Of a DNA stretch of 64,000 bases, positions 49,195 to 59,221 are shown one piece after another. The notes beneath the pieces are model-generated. The model saw only the letters and a list, made by a program, of their open reading frames with translations, had not been told where the DNA came from and made no database searches. Location: contig NC_089588.1 in NCBI RefSeq assembly GCF_019320115.1, forward strand, positions 113,708,733-113,772,732, given 5' to 3'. This DNA comes from Miscanthus floridulus (taxonomy: Eukaryota > Streptophyta > Magnoliopsida > Poales > Poaceae). Within the stretch, counting starts at the first letter, position 1. Each line of letters begins with the position of its first letter. The position numbers and the translations under genes were made by a program.

Positions 49195-50025
49195 CTAAGG
49201 GCCAGAGAATACTTTGCTCATGATATCTCCAGCCAAGAGAGAAAAGGGCACAGTGCCGGTAGTGTTGAAGAAATCATTGACTAGACACTCATGGTCTTCG
49301 GGATGATCGGTAGGAGGAAAACTCTGAGGGAGGTGTCGAAGCTCATGACCAGAGCAGACCTGAGCTATGGCCAAGGCAACGGTAGCACCACGATGAGCAC
49401 CGTAGATTGTGACCTCCTTGACATGATTCGAAACGTCATACAGACAAACCACCGGCATGACACCTCTAGCATTGACAAAGCCCGCCACATCGTTTGCAGC
49501 CAGTTTCAAGTTTTCCAGTTGTTCTGACAACAAATCTGAGAGGACAGAGAAAAGAATAATTAGAATAGAGGGAGACAAGGTTCGAAAAGGAGATTATGAT
49601 GGCTTACCCATAATCTTAGCCTCCGCTTCAGCCAGCCTCATCTGAACAAGGTCAGTTTTGTGCTCTGAGATGGTAAGAGCGTCCTGCAACGCATTTATAT
49701 GAGAATCTACCCGCCCGAGGTCACGCGCTGCATTCGAGTACCGAGCTCGAGCCTCGTCTCTCTCCTAAAGAAGACGGCGACAAACATCGCCATGAGGATC
49801 GATAGGGGTAATAGTAGGACCTATGGAAGATACTATCCGCACACCACCAGGTCCATAGATTGCGCCAGTAGAAGGGATAATTCAGGTTGATCCTGCCAAC
49901 AAAAGATTAGATCAGTCCGATTGAGGAAACTGATAAAGACACAACCAGCCTTACTCCTAGAGACGGAGGCACTGCGTCACGGAATCGGTGGGGACTCCTT
50001 CGGCGCGCCTCTTGTTATTCTCCAT
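49195..50025 (-). pseudogene. Antisense gene 2 in the 3' part of the compound element
   Basis: TATA (CTATATATACA on the minus strand, 50116-50125), ATG at 50025 (MENNKRRAEGV), probable introns, and a second exon at about 49860-49610 with a helical charged segment (ARDLGRVDSHINALQDAL) ending ATTATG/GGTAAG. The last exon (49535-49195) includes EQLENLKLAANDVAGFVNA and ATVALAIAQVCSGHEL. These parts match the gene at 35349-36191 in order and motif (LENL..AAN, VALA.AQV..GH), but the two are well diverged. It has frame breaks in exons 1-2. No known domain besides the probable coiled coil. Confidence 0.62.
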
Positions 50026-50129
50026 CTCTTCGAAGCTTATCAAAGAACAGATCGCACTAAGGAGGTAGAGGATTTGAGGCGAGGCAGATTGGTTTGGTCG
50101 TCCACAACCATGGCTTGTATATATAGCCC

Positions 50130-51033
50130 GAAAGATGCAAAGAGAGGCTTCGACAGGGCTATGGACTCGGGATCAATTATGGAAATGGATCGGCACTCCG
50201 AAGATTCAGGAAACAGTTCACATGAAATTCGGAAACACAACAAATTCAGATTTATTGCTTTCCATACTTATAAACATCATGGGATTGTTACAAAGGGATT
50301 ACATTAAGTCCCAAGTCCGACCCATAGAATCTTCATTGGGTTGAAGGGAGTCTGAGCCCCCACGAGACCGAAGGGCACCGTAGACTGAGCCATATCGACT
50401 AAATGATGAAATGACATCCGGGGAGGAAGGAGACCAGCCTGCCAAGAAGACGCCTGGTATATCTCACGAGATTCCTGGTACAGGCAGAGCGAACAAGGGG
50501 AAGGTGTCCACACATTTGAACCCTTGCAAACACTAGAACAACTTTACACTGATGGTGAGAAGACTCTGGTGAAGTCACAAGAATTCTTCTGACTGCAGCA
50601 GCTGGTTCTCTTGCTTGACAAGGTGCTGAAATGGGAGACATGATTGCCCTAGACACAAGAATTCTTCTAACCACTTGGAACCCTACCATGGAGGATCTAG
50701 CAAAGCCGAGAGTGCTGGGGGAACAAGTAGGAAAGGAGGATGCCTAAATTGTTGAGTTGTTTTCGCTGAAGTCGGATGAGCATTTATAGTCGGTCTGGGA
50801 GGCTGAGGACGAGCACCCATGAAACAATAGTGCACTTGTGAAGCTCTGAAGTGTGGGATGTCAACAAAAGATGGCGCACACGTGAAGCTCGCGGACAAAC
50901 AAGCACATCAGAAAATTTGACATACAGCAGACCCCGGGGACAAGGTTCGTGACCCTTGATTGCAACCCGTCAGGGCAGTACAGAAGAGGTAATTTTGGAA
51001 TAAAAAAATTTTATCCCAAAATTGGAGGGCATG
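50130..51033. other. 3' untranslated part of the compound element up to the PPT
   Basis: No convincing gene. Overlapping minus-strand frames at 50304-50898 have no family features. It ends with the polypurine tract AATTGGAGGGCATG (about 51019-51033) directly before the 3' LTR. Confidence 0.5.
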
Positions 51034-52931
51034 TGTTTACACCAAAATTTAGAAGAGAAGACTCGGGGCTTTGAAGCCTCCAAAAGGTGCATCACTGAGA
51101 AGGCAACCAGGCAAGGATTGGTATCGGCTGGTTTTGAGGACGGGTCGGAATCGGCTATTTTTTTAGGATGACGCCAGCAAGTTGTGCGGCATCGGAGGAA
51201 GGCGTGTCGGACTCTACAAAAAGGAAAAGATTAGGGTCCAAGTTGTCATTAAAGTTAAGAAGTTTTCTTTTATTCCAAGAATTGTAACAAGTCGTATTCG
51301 AGTAGGACTCATGTTTAGGCTCCGGATATAAATATTAAGCCCCGGTTATTGTACATACACACATCAATCAATACAATACAACTTTTCGGCATCACGCCAA
51401 AACCCTAGGAGTAGGAGTATTGTAGATCCCGATGAGTTCTTCAGCAAACAGGGCTGCATCGGCCGATCGACCTCCGGTTTGCTTGTGAGTACCGTCACGG
51501 TTTATATTGCTTGTAAGGCTTGCATCAGCCGATTGATCTCTTGCAGTGTAATATAAGCTGGTTATCGATTGTATCTTAAAGTCGCAAGGCTGCATCAGCT
51601 GATTGACCTCTTGTGAATTTTTGATATCAATCACAGTTATCGATCTTGTGTTAAATAATCTGTTGTTGAATGCAATATCACCCGTTATCGAGCCTGCTAA
51701 GATTAGTAGGATCTCTCTTGCTGTTTTGGCTGATTCATTAGCTATCGATCTTGTTATGCAAGATCACCAGTTATCTGGTTAATCGAAGTCAGTGACATTT
51801 CATCTTATTGTTTTCGGTTAATCTCCCTAGTTATCGATTTTATTGTATTTAAAGCTCTATTATCAGCAATAAAATCATTTATCCGGTTAAGATTGAGATA
51901 GATCGGCATCATATTACTTTGGTTAATCATCCCCTGATTACTTTTTAACTAAACTCTAGAAGATGAATGATTAATCCTGCTAGATCGGCTGTTTTACCTC
52001 AATCTTAACTACACATGGGTTGCCTTAAAAAACATGAGTCGTTTATGGGAGAATCCGATGGTTGACGAACTTTGATCTATAGTTACCACCATAGCTGCAT
52101 CGATCCGCTCAAACCTCACTGGTGGAGCCTTAGATCGGATCCGCTCGAACCTCACTGGTGGAGCCTTAGATCGGATCTTGTTAACTGGCGAGTTCAATCA
52201 TGAACGAATCGTGTAGTTGTCTGTTTCTCATGTCTGAAATCGGCTGTTTTAGCCGATTGCGTGTGCTTCCATATTCATGGTTCGTACCAAGAGACTATCG
52301 GACCTGAGTAGACTCTTAGGCTTTTGATCTCGAAGTTTGTTATGACCATCATAGCTGCATCGATCCACTCGAACCTCACTGTTGATCGTAACAGATTAGA
52401 TTTTATTTGTTTGAAGGTTTATTTATGTCTGATGGCTGAGTGACAAGAGTTATGATTTTATTCATACTGAAATCGGCTATCTGGTTTGAAAATGAGAACC
52501 GGTACAATAGGACCTTCTAGCTTTTTCCACATTTAAGGTGTATTGTACTTGTTCCCGTCTTGATCAAGCATCCACTATGAATCTCTTATGACACAAGGCG
52601 CTATCTACTATAATTTTATTTATGATTAACCGATTTCTTCTATTACAAAGAGTTTTCTTTTAAATAAACATCGGATACTGTCTAGTCGATGGCCTCACCC
52701 GCTGGCTTTCGGAGCCGCATATTCGGAACTGTCTGAAGCAAAACCGGTATGTTCCGCCTTGTGTTACTGATAAGCTTTGTTTCCCTTGTCAATTGCAGGT
52801 TAAATTGGTTGGCACGTCTTTCGGGTTTTCGATCAGATCCAACCGGTCCGGTGTTGAAGCTAAGCGGATCTTCGGTGCGGATCATCCGGCTTGCTGCGTG
52901 TTGATCGCATAGTCACATTTTTGTGCCGACA
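51034..52931 (+). repeat. 3' LTR of the compound gypsy element
   Basis: Matches 26747-28612 throughout. It is 32 bp longer, mainly because of a short tandem duplication at about 52100-52170 (ATCCGCTCGAACCTCACTGG twice). TATA is at about 51328-51335. Confidence 0.92.
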
Positions 52932-53326
52932 TTACCAAAAGTTTAAATCAATGTATCCGCACTGCAGAGGCGGATCACAAGTCGTAGAATTTACACCACC
53001 TGTGTTGACCTTATGCGGACGCACATTCTTTTGACACCCGCCTCTGCAATATGTACACAGGCGGGTATTAGAAGAAAAGTGTCTGAGGAAATATGGTCAC
53101 AGGTGGTTTCCGCCCCAGCGCTTGGCCTATGGCACTGCTCCGGACACAGTGAGCGCCGCCTCTCTCTTCCATGCCGCCGGTGGCACTCCGTCGCCCAGGT
53201 GGTCATTGGGATGCGGTCTCGGGTCTCGATCGCCCCAAACAGTAGAAGCCTGCGACCTGAGTCATCCGTCTTGCTCGCATCCGCCGCCACCATGCCGACA
53301 ACGACGATGCCCTGGCATGCGTATCT
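52932..53326. other. Fragment with GGCGG repeats right of the LTR element
   Basis: Contains GCAGAGGCGGATCAC, CACCCGCCTCTGCAATATG and ACACAGGCGGGTATTAG, which recall the ACAGGCGG units at 11500-11990 and 13190-13275. No gene. It may be the right part of the same old element, now split by CACTA-2 and the gypsy insertion. Confidence 0.35.
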
Positions 53327-53695
53327 CACTACTACAAAAACAATTTGTAGCAATACCTCCTTTTTTAGGGCTGCTAGTGTTTTCAGCCGCTCCTACAAAT
53401 AGTCCTATTTGTAGGGAGCTCTAGATCCAGCCGCCCCTACAAATGGGAGCCGAAAGTAAAAACACATATAGAAATTTAAATTTTTTAAATAACCTCGGAT
53501 GAAGAAATAACTAAAAAGAAAATTATAGATCTCAAAAAGTTATGCAACTTTGTAGTTGACTACTTTTTTATTTGAAATCATCTATGTATGAAAAATTACG
53601 TTTGAATTTGTCACATTTAAAATTCAAAATTTTCAAACGAGCTCAGATGCAGAAGTGGCCAAAACGAAAGTTGTAAATCTTGAAAAGTTATGCAA
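53327..53695 (+). mobile_element. CACTA-3: left end fragment of a CACTA element
   Basis: Starts CACTACTACAAAAACAATT at 53327, with TTTGTAGG...AGCCGCCCCTACAAAT repeats within the first 120 bp. An AT-rich block follows with AAAGTTGTAAATCTTGAAAAGTT, like the internal block of CACTA-1. Similarity stops near 53695 and no right end is seen, so it is a truncated copy. Confidence 0.75.
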
Positions 53696-53890
53696 GGTAA
53701 CTATTTCAGTTGTCTTAAGTGTTTGCTGGATTATCCCTTCATGCACCCAACATTAACAATGATGGTACTTGAGATTTTATTTTATTTATTAATTGAAATA
53801 AAATTTTGCTAAGTCTAATAAATCTAACAACTCCTTACCAATTTCAAGGCTCAGAAGATTGGTCACAGTCCCTTAATTGTTTGGTATAGC

Positions 53891-54683
53891 CACTGGCGGA
53901 GCCACCCTAGCGGCGGGGTGGGGCGGCCGCCCCAGCTACCGGCGAGCTCGTCCCAGACCCCTGGACCCCCGCTTCTTCCTTAAACTCAGGTCCCCGGCGG
54001 CGAGGAGTCGCAAGCACGAGCAGAGCGACCTGCGCGATGCTGCACGGAGGAAGAAACCGGAAGATGGGCTTTTTTCTTCACATTGTTCAGCCCAATAGAG
54101 GTGAGAGGCCCGCCCACCTCGCACACTGCTTCCCTAAGCCCAATTGGCAACCGGTGGATTCGTTCCCCAATTCCCCAATTTGCAGCGACGCACCGACGCC
54201 CTAGGCGAGGTCGCGACTCGCGAGGAGTTGGTCGCCGCCCGCCGCCCACTGGCTAACAGGGCACCGCGCCACACAGACGCGGAGTGCCAGAGCGGCCACT
54301 CGCCCGCCACCACCCGCCGCTCGACACACCGGCTCGCCACCAGGCCCGCCCGGCGCCGCCCGGCGTCCCCGCCCGCCTCCTAGCGCTGTTGGCTTCTACT
54401 GCTCTGCTCCGATGGAGGGAGGAGAGGAGGAGGTCCATCACGAGGAGGGTGAAGGTGTATATGGATTAAGTGATCAAGAACTTTTAGTTTATTCTTCAAA
54501 TTTGAGGTATGTGAACATACCATTTGTGATTGCAGCGTTTTTGTAATAATTGGGGTGATTGTAGTATGTGAATTTTGTGTGATTGTAGTATGTTAATAAG
54601 GTGCGATGTGAATGCGGTGCCTTTTGGTTTCTTTTGTCGTTGCAATTCGCCCCAGCTATAATTTTTTCCTGGCTCCGTCATTG
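53891..54683. mobile_element. Non-autonomous hAT element, 793 bp, perfect 8-bp TSD
   Basis: Ends: CACTGGCGGAGCCAC on the left and, read inward from the right, CAATGACGGAGCCAG, a 14-bp TIR with two mismatches and the hAT pattern CAxTGxCGGAGCC. Flanks are GGTATAGC at 53883-53890 and GGTATAGC at 54684-54691. The left two-thirds is GC-rich with overlapping meaningless frames; no transposase domain is seen. Confidence 0.9.
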
Positions 54684-54691
54684 GGTATAGC

Positions 54692-55256
54692 AGTCCTATT
54701 ATGTTGGATATATTTAAGTCGCGCATCGACCAGAATAAAGACGCCAGATATATACGAGTAACATAGTCCATCACAGTACCATAGGTAGTATTATCTACTT
54801 TTTAGAAGCCCAGGAATGCTAAAAGACTCACACATTAGTGTGATGAACTCAGGGCTATATATGTTTACTGTTTTCTGATATTTCTATCATTTTCTAGATT
54901 GCTAGCTTGTTGTACCGTAGGAGTTATGGGTACTCTCTAGAAGAGCCCTCTGATCAGTATATATATAGAAAGGTGGTGGAGGAACATATACATATGGGAT
55001 TCCCCACAGAGCAGAAAATTTACTCGAGTGTATATATATATGGAGCTTGCATACATCAAGAAGAAACCATGTTTCAGGTGAGTATGAGTAAAATAGTAAA
55101 ATGTATACTGAAAAGGTGCTCAGCTTATTGGATTGGGAGGCATAGGTAACATTGCTAGACGAGAAAAAATTATTTGGAGAAGCAGCGGCGGTAGAGCCAG
55201 GGAAGAGAAAAAACAGTGGGGTGCAGCCTGATTGAGAGGTCTGCTTGGGAAAGAGC
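54692..55256. other. Unassigned sequence
   Basis: AT-rich. The only open frame (54907-55149 plus strand, 80 residues) has no recognisable features. No RNA gene or element end seen. Confidence 0.3.
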
Positions 55257-55258
55257 TA

Positions 55259-55494
55259 CTTCCCTCCGTATGTGTTTACTTGTCAGCAACTTTTTACTGT
55301 AGTAAATTTGATCATCTATTTTTTCTTCTAAAAAAATCTTAGATACTTTAATGTATATAACACTAATGAAGTATATTCAATAAAGAATTATATATGTGAA
55401 AACTTGATGTATCTAAAAATTTTTTGCAGAAAAAACATATGATCAAAATTGCTACGGTGAAAATTCGGTGCCGACTAAACGGAAACGGAGGTAG
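55259..55494. mobile_element. Stowaway-like MITE, 236 bp
   Basis: TIRs CTTCCCTCCGTATGTGTTTA and, from the right, CTACCTCCGTTTCCGTTTA, flanked by TA on each side (55257-55258 and 55495-55496). AT-rich body without coding capacity. Confidence 0.8.
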
Positions 55495-55713
55495 TACCAT
55501 AGAGCCTGATGAAGAGAAAAGATAGTGGGCCGCAGGAATAGGTGGATTGACCGCACACAGTAGGAAAGTCAGGAGGTAGCGTGTTGGGCCATAGATCGAG
55601 CTGACGGCGAAGGAAATATCAATACAGTGAACTGGACAATTGATTCATGAAGTGAAGTCATGAATCCGTGTTTTAATTTTTGCTTGCTCTTTGGCACCAA
55701 ACAGTTACAAGTA

Positions 55714-55970
55714 CTCCCTCTGTCCACAAAAGAATGCAATTCTCACATTTTAAGAAGTCAAACAATTTTAATTTTGACTAAAATTATATAAAAAAGTACT
55801 AATACTTATGAGACAAAATAAATACCATTAGATTAGTAATAGAGTATATTTTCATAATAAATTTATTTGAAGACATAAATGTTAATACTATTTACTATAA
55901 TCTTGGTCAAAGTTAAGCTAGTTCGACTGACACGTTTCCCATAATTATATTCTTTTATGGACGAAGGGAG
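55714..55970. mobile_element. Stowaway MITE, 257 bp
   Basis: TIRs CTCCCTCTGTCCACAAAAGA and, from the right, CTCCCTTCGTCCATAAAAGA, flanked by TA (55712-55713 and 55971-55972). Typical grass Stowaway size and TIR. Confidence 0.92.
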
Positions 55971-55972
55971 TA

Positions 55973-56873
55973 CCATACATTCTGATGGACAATTGATTCG
56001 TTAAGATCAGACATCAATCCATGTTGTGAGTAGGCATGTGAGGCATCAGGATCACATTCAAATGAAGTAGCACTAAGAAAAGCTGACACAATATTACGGA
56101 TGCTAGTGGGCTAGTCCCATTTTTCATAAATATATAGTATATCAATGCACTCAAGTACTGCATTAATTGGCAAAAATATGTGACACAGAATTCATTCTAG
56201 ACGAATTTTCAGTTATTCTGATATAGAGAACGAGTCGATTTTTCTTGGTTCATCAATATGTTGGTACGTGATTTACCATTTTTCTAGCTTAGAAACTGGA
56301 AAACAAATCTAATTCTACAGTTTCACTCTTCAGAGTGCTTGAAATAACAGTGCTGAAATGTATAATTTTTCGTAGTTGTTTCCCGTTCCTAGCCAGAGAC
56401 GCGAGCATGTTTCTATAGAGGTTAAGTAGCCTGTATATAGATCGACATATTGTACACGTGAAAACACCGCGGATGCATACTCTTGATAATTAGTGGGCTT
56501 AATCAACATAGCCCTAATTATTTTGTCCAAAGGGTCATCATAGGCTTGGCGTTGGAAAGCCACCTATGCGAGAGGTGTTTGATGGTCCATGCATGTAAGC
56601 CCATTTTTGTTAGTCAAGCTTTATGCTTAGCTTCACCACCGAAACGGTTATTTTTATTTATATTTATATTTTTAATTTTTTTGTGATAATGCTAAGCTTA
56701 GGGTGTCCGTCCGTCCGTTCGGATGGCTTCTCCATCTATAAAAAACTGGAGACAATTCCCCATTCCTCCTCACCCGTCGTGGCCTTATCCAGTCTGCACT
56801 CGGATCTCCGCGCCCGACTCCACCGGGCCGCCCGCCCGCAGCCCACCTTCTCCAGTGCGGGGGTTGATGTCGA
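55973..56873. other. Unassigned sequence up to the insertion site of the right-hand gypsy element
   Basis: No supported gene. On the plus strand CTATAAAAAACTGG at about 56734 is followed by a C-rich leader-like stretch that the LTR element interrupts at 56874. This might be the promoter/5' end of a lost host gene, but no coding evidence remains in the window. Confidence 0.3.
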
Positions 56874-57272
56874 TGTTTCACCACCGATAGCCTGCCACGG
56901 GGGTACCCGGGGCAGTTGTTCGGGCTTCGACGTATGCAGAACTCGGCGGTTAACGCAAGAGACAGTCGATTTATCCTGGTTCGGGCCCTCGGCCGTGATC
57001 GAGTAATAGCCCTACGTCCAGTCGGCGTTAGCCTTTGCGTTAGATTGATCGTAATGTTGTGTTTGTGATCGTTGTTGTTAGACCTTCTGCCGATCTAGGG
57101 AGCCTTACCCTCCTTTATATAGTCCAGAAGGCAAGAGTCCTAGTCGGTTTACAATGTAGAGTCATAGTAGGATTACATGATAACACTACTACTAGGATTA
57201 CATGGGAGGAATCATAGTCAAACTAGATCTTCTCTCTTCCTTTCGGGGTATCCCATGGGTCCCGCATCGACA
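56874..57272 (-). repeat. 3' LTR of gypsy element D
   Basis: The minus-strand TATA region CTATATAAAG is at 57113-57122. The end near 56900-57000 has the GGTTCGGGCC...TTGCGTTAACCGCCGAG arrangement common in grass gypsy LTRs. TG...CA ends. The 5-bp flank on the left is GTCGA; its partner is outside the window. Confidence 0.8.
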
Positions 57273-57412
57273 AGCCCCCGAGCACTTCATGGTTGAACTC
57301 TGGAAGCCTCGTCTTGTTCCTTCAGGTCTTGCCGAGTAGGAACAAGCGTCGTCCGAGCGCTTTCTTGAGTGAAACCGTGTAGCGCTTCGTGAGATCTTCG
57401 AGTGGTGTGTTT

Positions 57413-57880
57413 TTTAAGAAGTCTTCTGAGCGATGTGCGCTTTTTCGAAGACAAAAGGGCACTTACTGAGTGTAGCCCCCGAGCCTCTTGCTATTTGGAA
57501 CAAAAAGTTGAAGGGTCTTGAATCTATGTTGTTGGAAAAACTAAAAATCTCTCCTAAGGATATGTACCCTGCAGCCCCCGAGCATATATCTAGGTTCTTT
57601 TATTCAAAAAGAACTCGGATATAGCCCAGTCCGGGTTCTTTCATCGTGAAGCCTTGAAGTGGTCTTGTCTTGAAGAAGTCTTCTGAGTGACGTGCGCTTT
57701 TTCGAAGAAAAAGTGCACTCACTGAGTGTAGCCCCCGAGCCTCTTGCTATTTGGAACAAAAATTTGGAGAGTCTTGAATCTATGTTGTTGGAAAAACTAA
57801 AAATTTCTCCTGAGGATATGTACCCTGCAGCCCCCGAGCATATATCCGGGTTCTTTTATTCAAAAAAACTCGGATATAGG
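57413..57880. repeat. 256-bp tandem duplication with PPT-like motifs
   Basis: GAGCCTCTTGCTATTTGGAA at 57481 recurs at 57737. Each unit holds two AGCCCCCGAGC segments (57475, 57572; 57731, 57830), the reverse complement of the polypurine tract next to the LTR. The two similar 60-75 residue plus-strand frames over the units are by-products of the duplication. Confidence 0.85.
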
Positions 57881-59221
57881 GTCTTGTCATATTCTCGGGT
57901 AGTCTGCTTTTGTCAAAGGTAGGTGTATGGTGGTGGTTGAGTTTAAATGCTGCTCGTTCACGAGTTGTACAATGTTGGTATATTCTTCTGCATATGCTTG
58001 TTCTTGAGTATTGATACTTCACGCTTGTGTCCTCTTTTATTGATTTATGTCTTTTCACTGAGACTTTGTCAGGTTTGTTCTGTTGGTGCTCCCGGTCTAT
58101 GTGCATCGCTTTTTGGTCTATAAATACCCTCCTAGTGTGCTGTTTTGATTCATCAAGCGTCTTGTTGCATAGTCTGAAGTCTCCGTAGTCATGAATATGA
58201 TAGTTTGTGAAGTAGAGCAGCCCCTGGGCGTATTTTATAGTTCTTGTATATCTTGTAGTAGATGGAGAAAGTCTTGTGATAGAGATTAGAGGTAGACTAA
58301 TCTCGCAGCGGCATTGTACCAGGAAGTACGTGACGGTAGTTGGAGGAAGTCTTGTGATGTGGGATACGTTCCCCATCTAGCAGTTCTGAGTTGATCCTCC
58401 TCGCCTGCCTTGCGACTGTCCGGTGCAGATCAACACCTGATCCAGCATCACATCGGACTTGGGTAGACTGATGCCCGCCAGCCTTCCTTGGTCTATGTTG
58501 TCCCGCTGTGCTGCTGATCTTCGTCTTGGATGCATTGTGCCCGTCCTTTGAAGAAAACAGTGTAGCCGAGTGCGGTGTGTTCTGCCGAGTAGTAATTTGG
58601 AACACGTAGTCGTTCTAGAGCCTAGCTCGGTCCTGTCCGGGTTCCTTATTGCTATCTTGCTTGTCTTAGTACCGAGTTCATTGGGTCTTGTAATATTGTA
58701 TCTTTTGAAGTCATTTGTAATGGAAAGAATCTTGTCTTCTGAGTTGTTGTTCTTCTTTCTGCTGTATTATCCTGGTTGTTTCTGAGATTCCTGAGTTCTT
58801 TTGGTGGAAACCAAGTACTTTGTTTTCCTGGTGTGGTAACACTTGTTTGCTTCATGGTTGATGAGTTCTTTTCCGGGTACTAGAACAACTCTACCGTGGA
58901 ATTGGATGGATAAATCTGAAATCTACCTGTTGGACTGTATTGTTGTGAAAAGGTGTGCCATCTGTCATTTTAGTCGTGTCAGTTATGGCGAAAGATAGAC
59001 CATTGCATTCCCATGCCGTGTTAAACGGGCCTAATGTGCCGCGTTTTTACCACTGTAAAATCTATTTAATGGCCTTTCTTCTTCTTCTTCTTCTTCTTTC
59101 CTACTTTGCTTTTGCTTTGAAACCCTAGTCCTCACAGCGCTGTCGCCGCCATTATCTTCATCATTTTAGCGCCACCATCTTTGCGGCACTGTCTTTAGTG
59201 CTTTAGTACTTTTGCTAGTAC
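57881..59221. other. Noncoding stretch upstream of the antisense gene of element D
   Basis: No convincing ORF. A (CTT)n microsatellite lies at about 59078-59100 and a weak TATA-like TCTATTTAATGG near 59067. AAACCCTAG occurs in the leader just before the gene start. Confidence 0.45.

Larger units (their letters stand above)
26747..52931 (+). mobile_element. Compound Tat-type Ty3/gypsy retrotransposon, chimeric, with a nested insertion
   Basis: Flanked by direct repeats of 1866 bp (26747-28612) and 1898 bp (51034-52931) that both start TGTTTACACC and end in GACA. The 5' LTR is followed by a primer-binding region (TGGCTCACCCAATGGGACC), gag, protease, RT, two RNase H domains and integrase on the plus strand, then an antisense gene. 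A purine tract (AATTGGAGGGCATG) precedes the 3' LTR. Removing the nested 36594-48990 element leaves a second partial integrase followed by a second antisense gene of related sequence, so the internal region is a mosaic of two related elements. The 5-bp flanks (AAACC and TTACC) do not match, which also fits recombination between elements. LTRs differ by about 6% over the first 440 bp by eye. Confidence 0.85.

Noticed and set aside
53013..53424. Overlapping plus- and minus-strand ORFs of 100-129 residues
   Set aside because: They span the boundary into a CACTA terminus at 53327 and have no shared domain; composition effects of GC-rich DNA.
56730..56873. Promoter and 5' leader of a host gene
   Set aside because: Only a TATA-like string and C-rich sequence; no coding sequence follows within the window, so it is mentioned only as a possibility.
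57780..58376. 198-residue minus-strand ORF in element D
   Set aside because: No gag, pol or other domain; it covers the PPT duplication and noncoding spacer.
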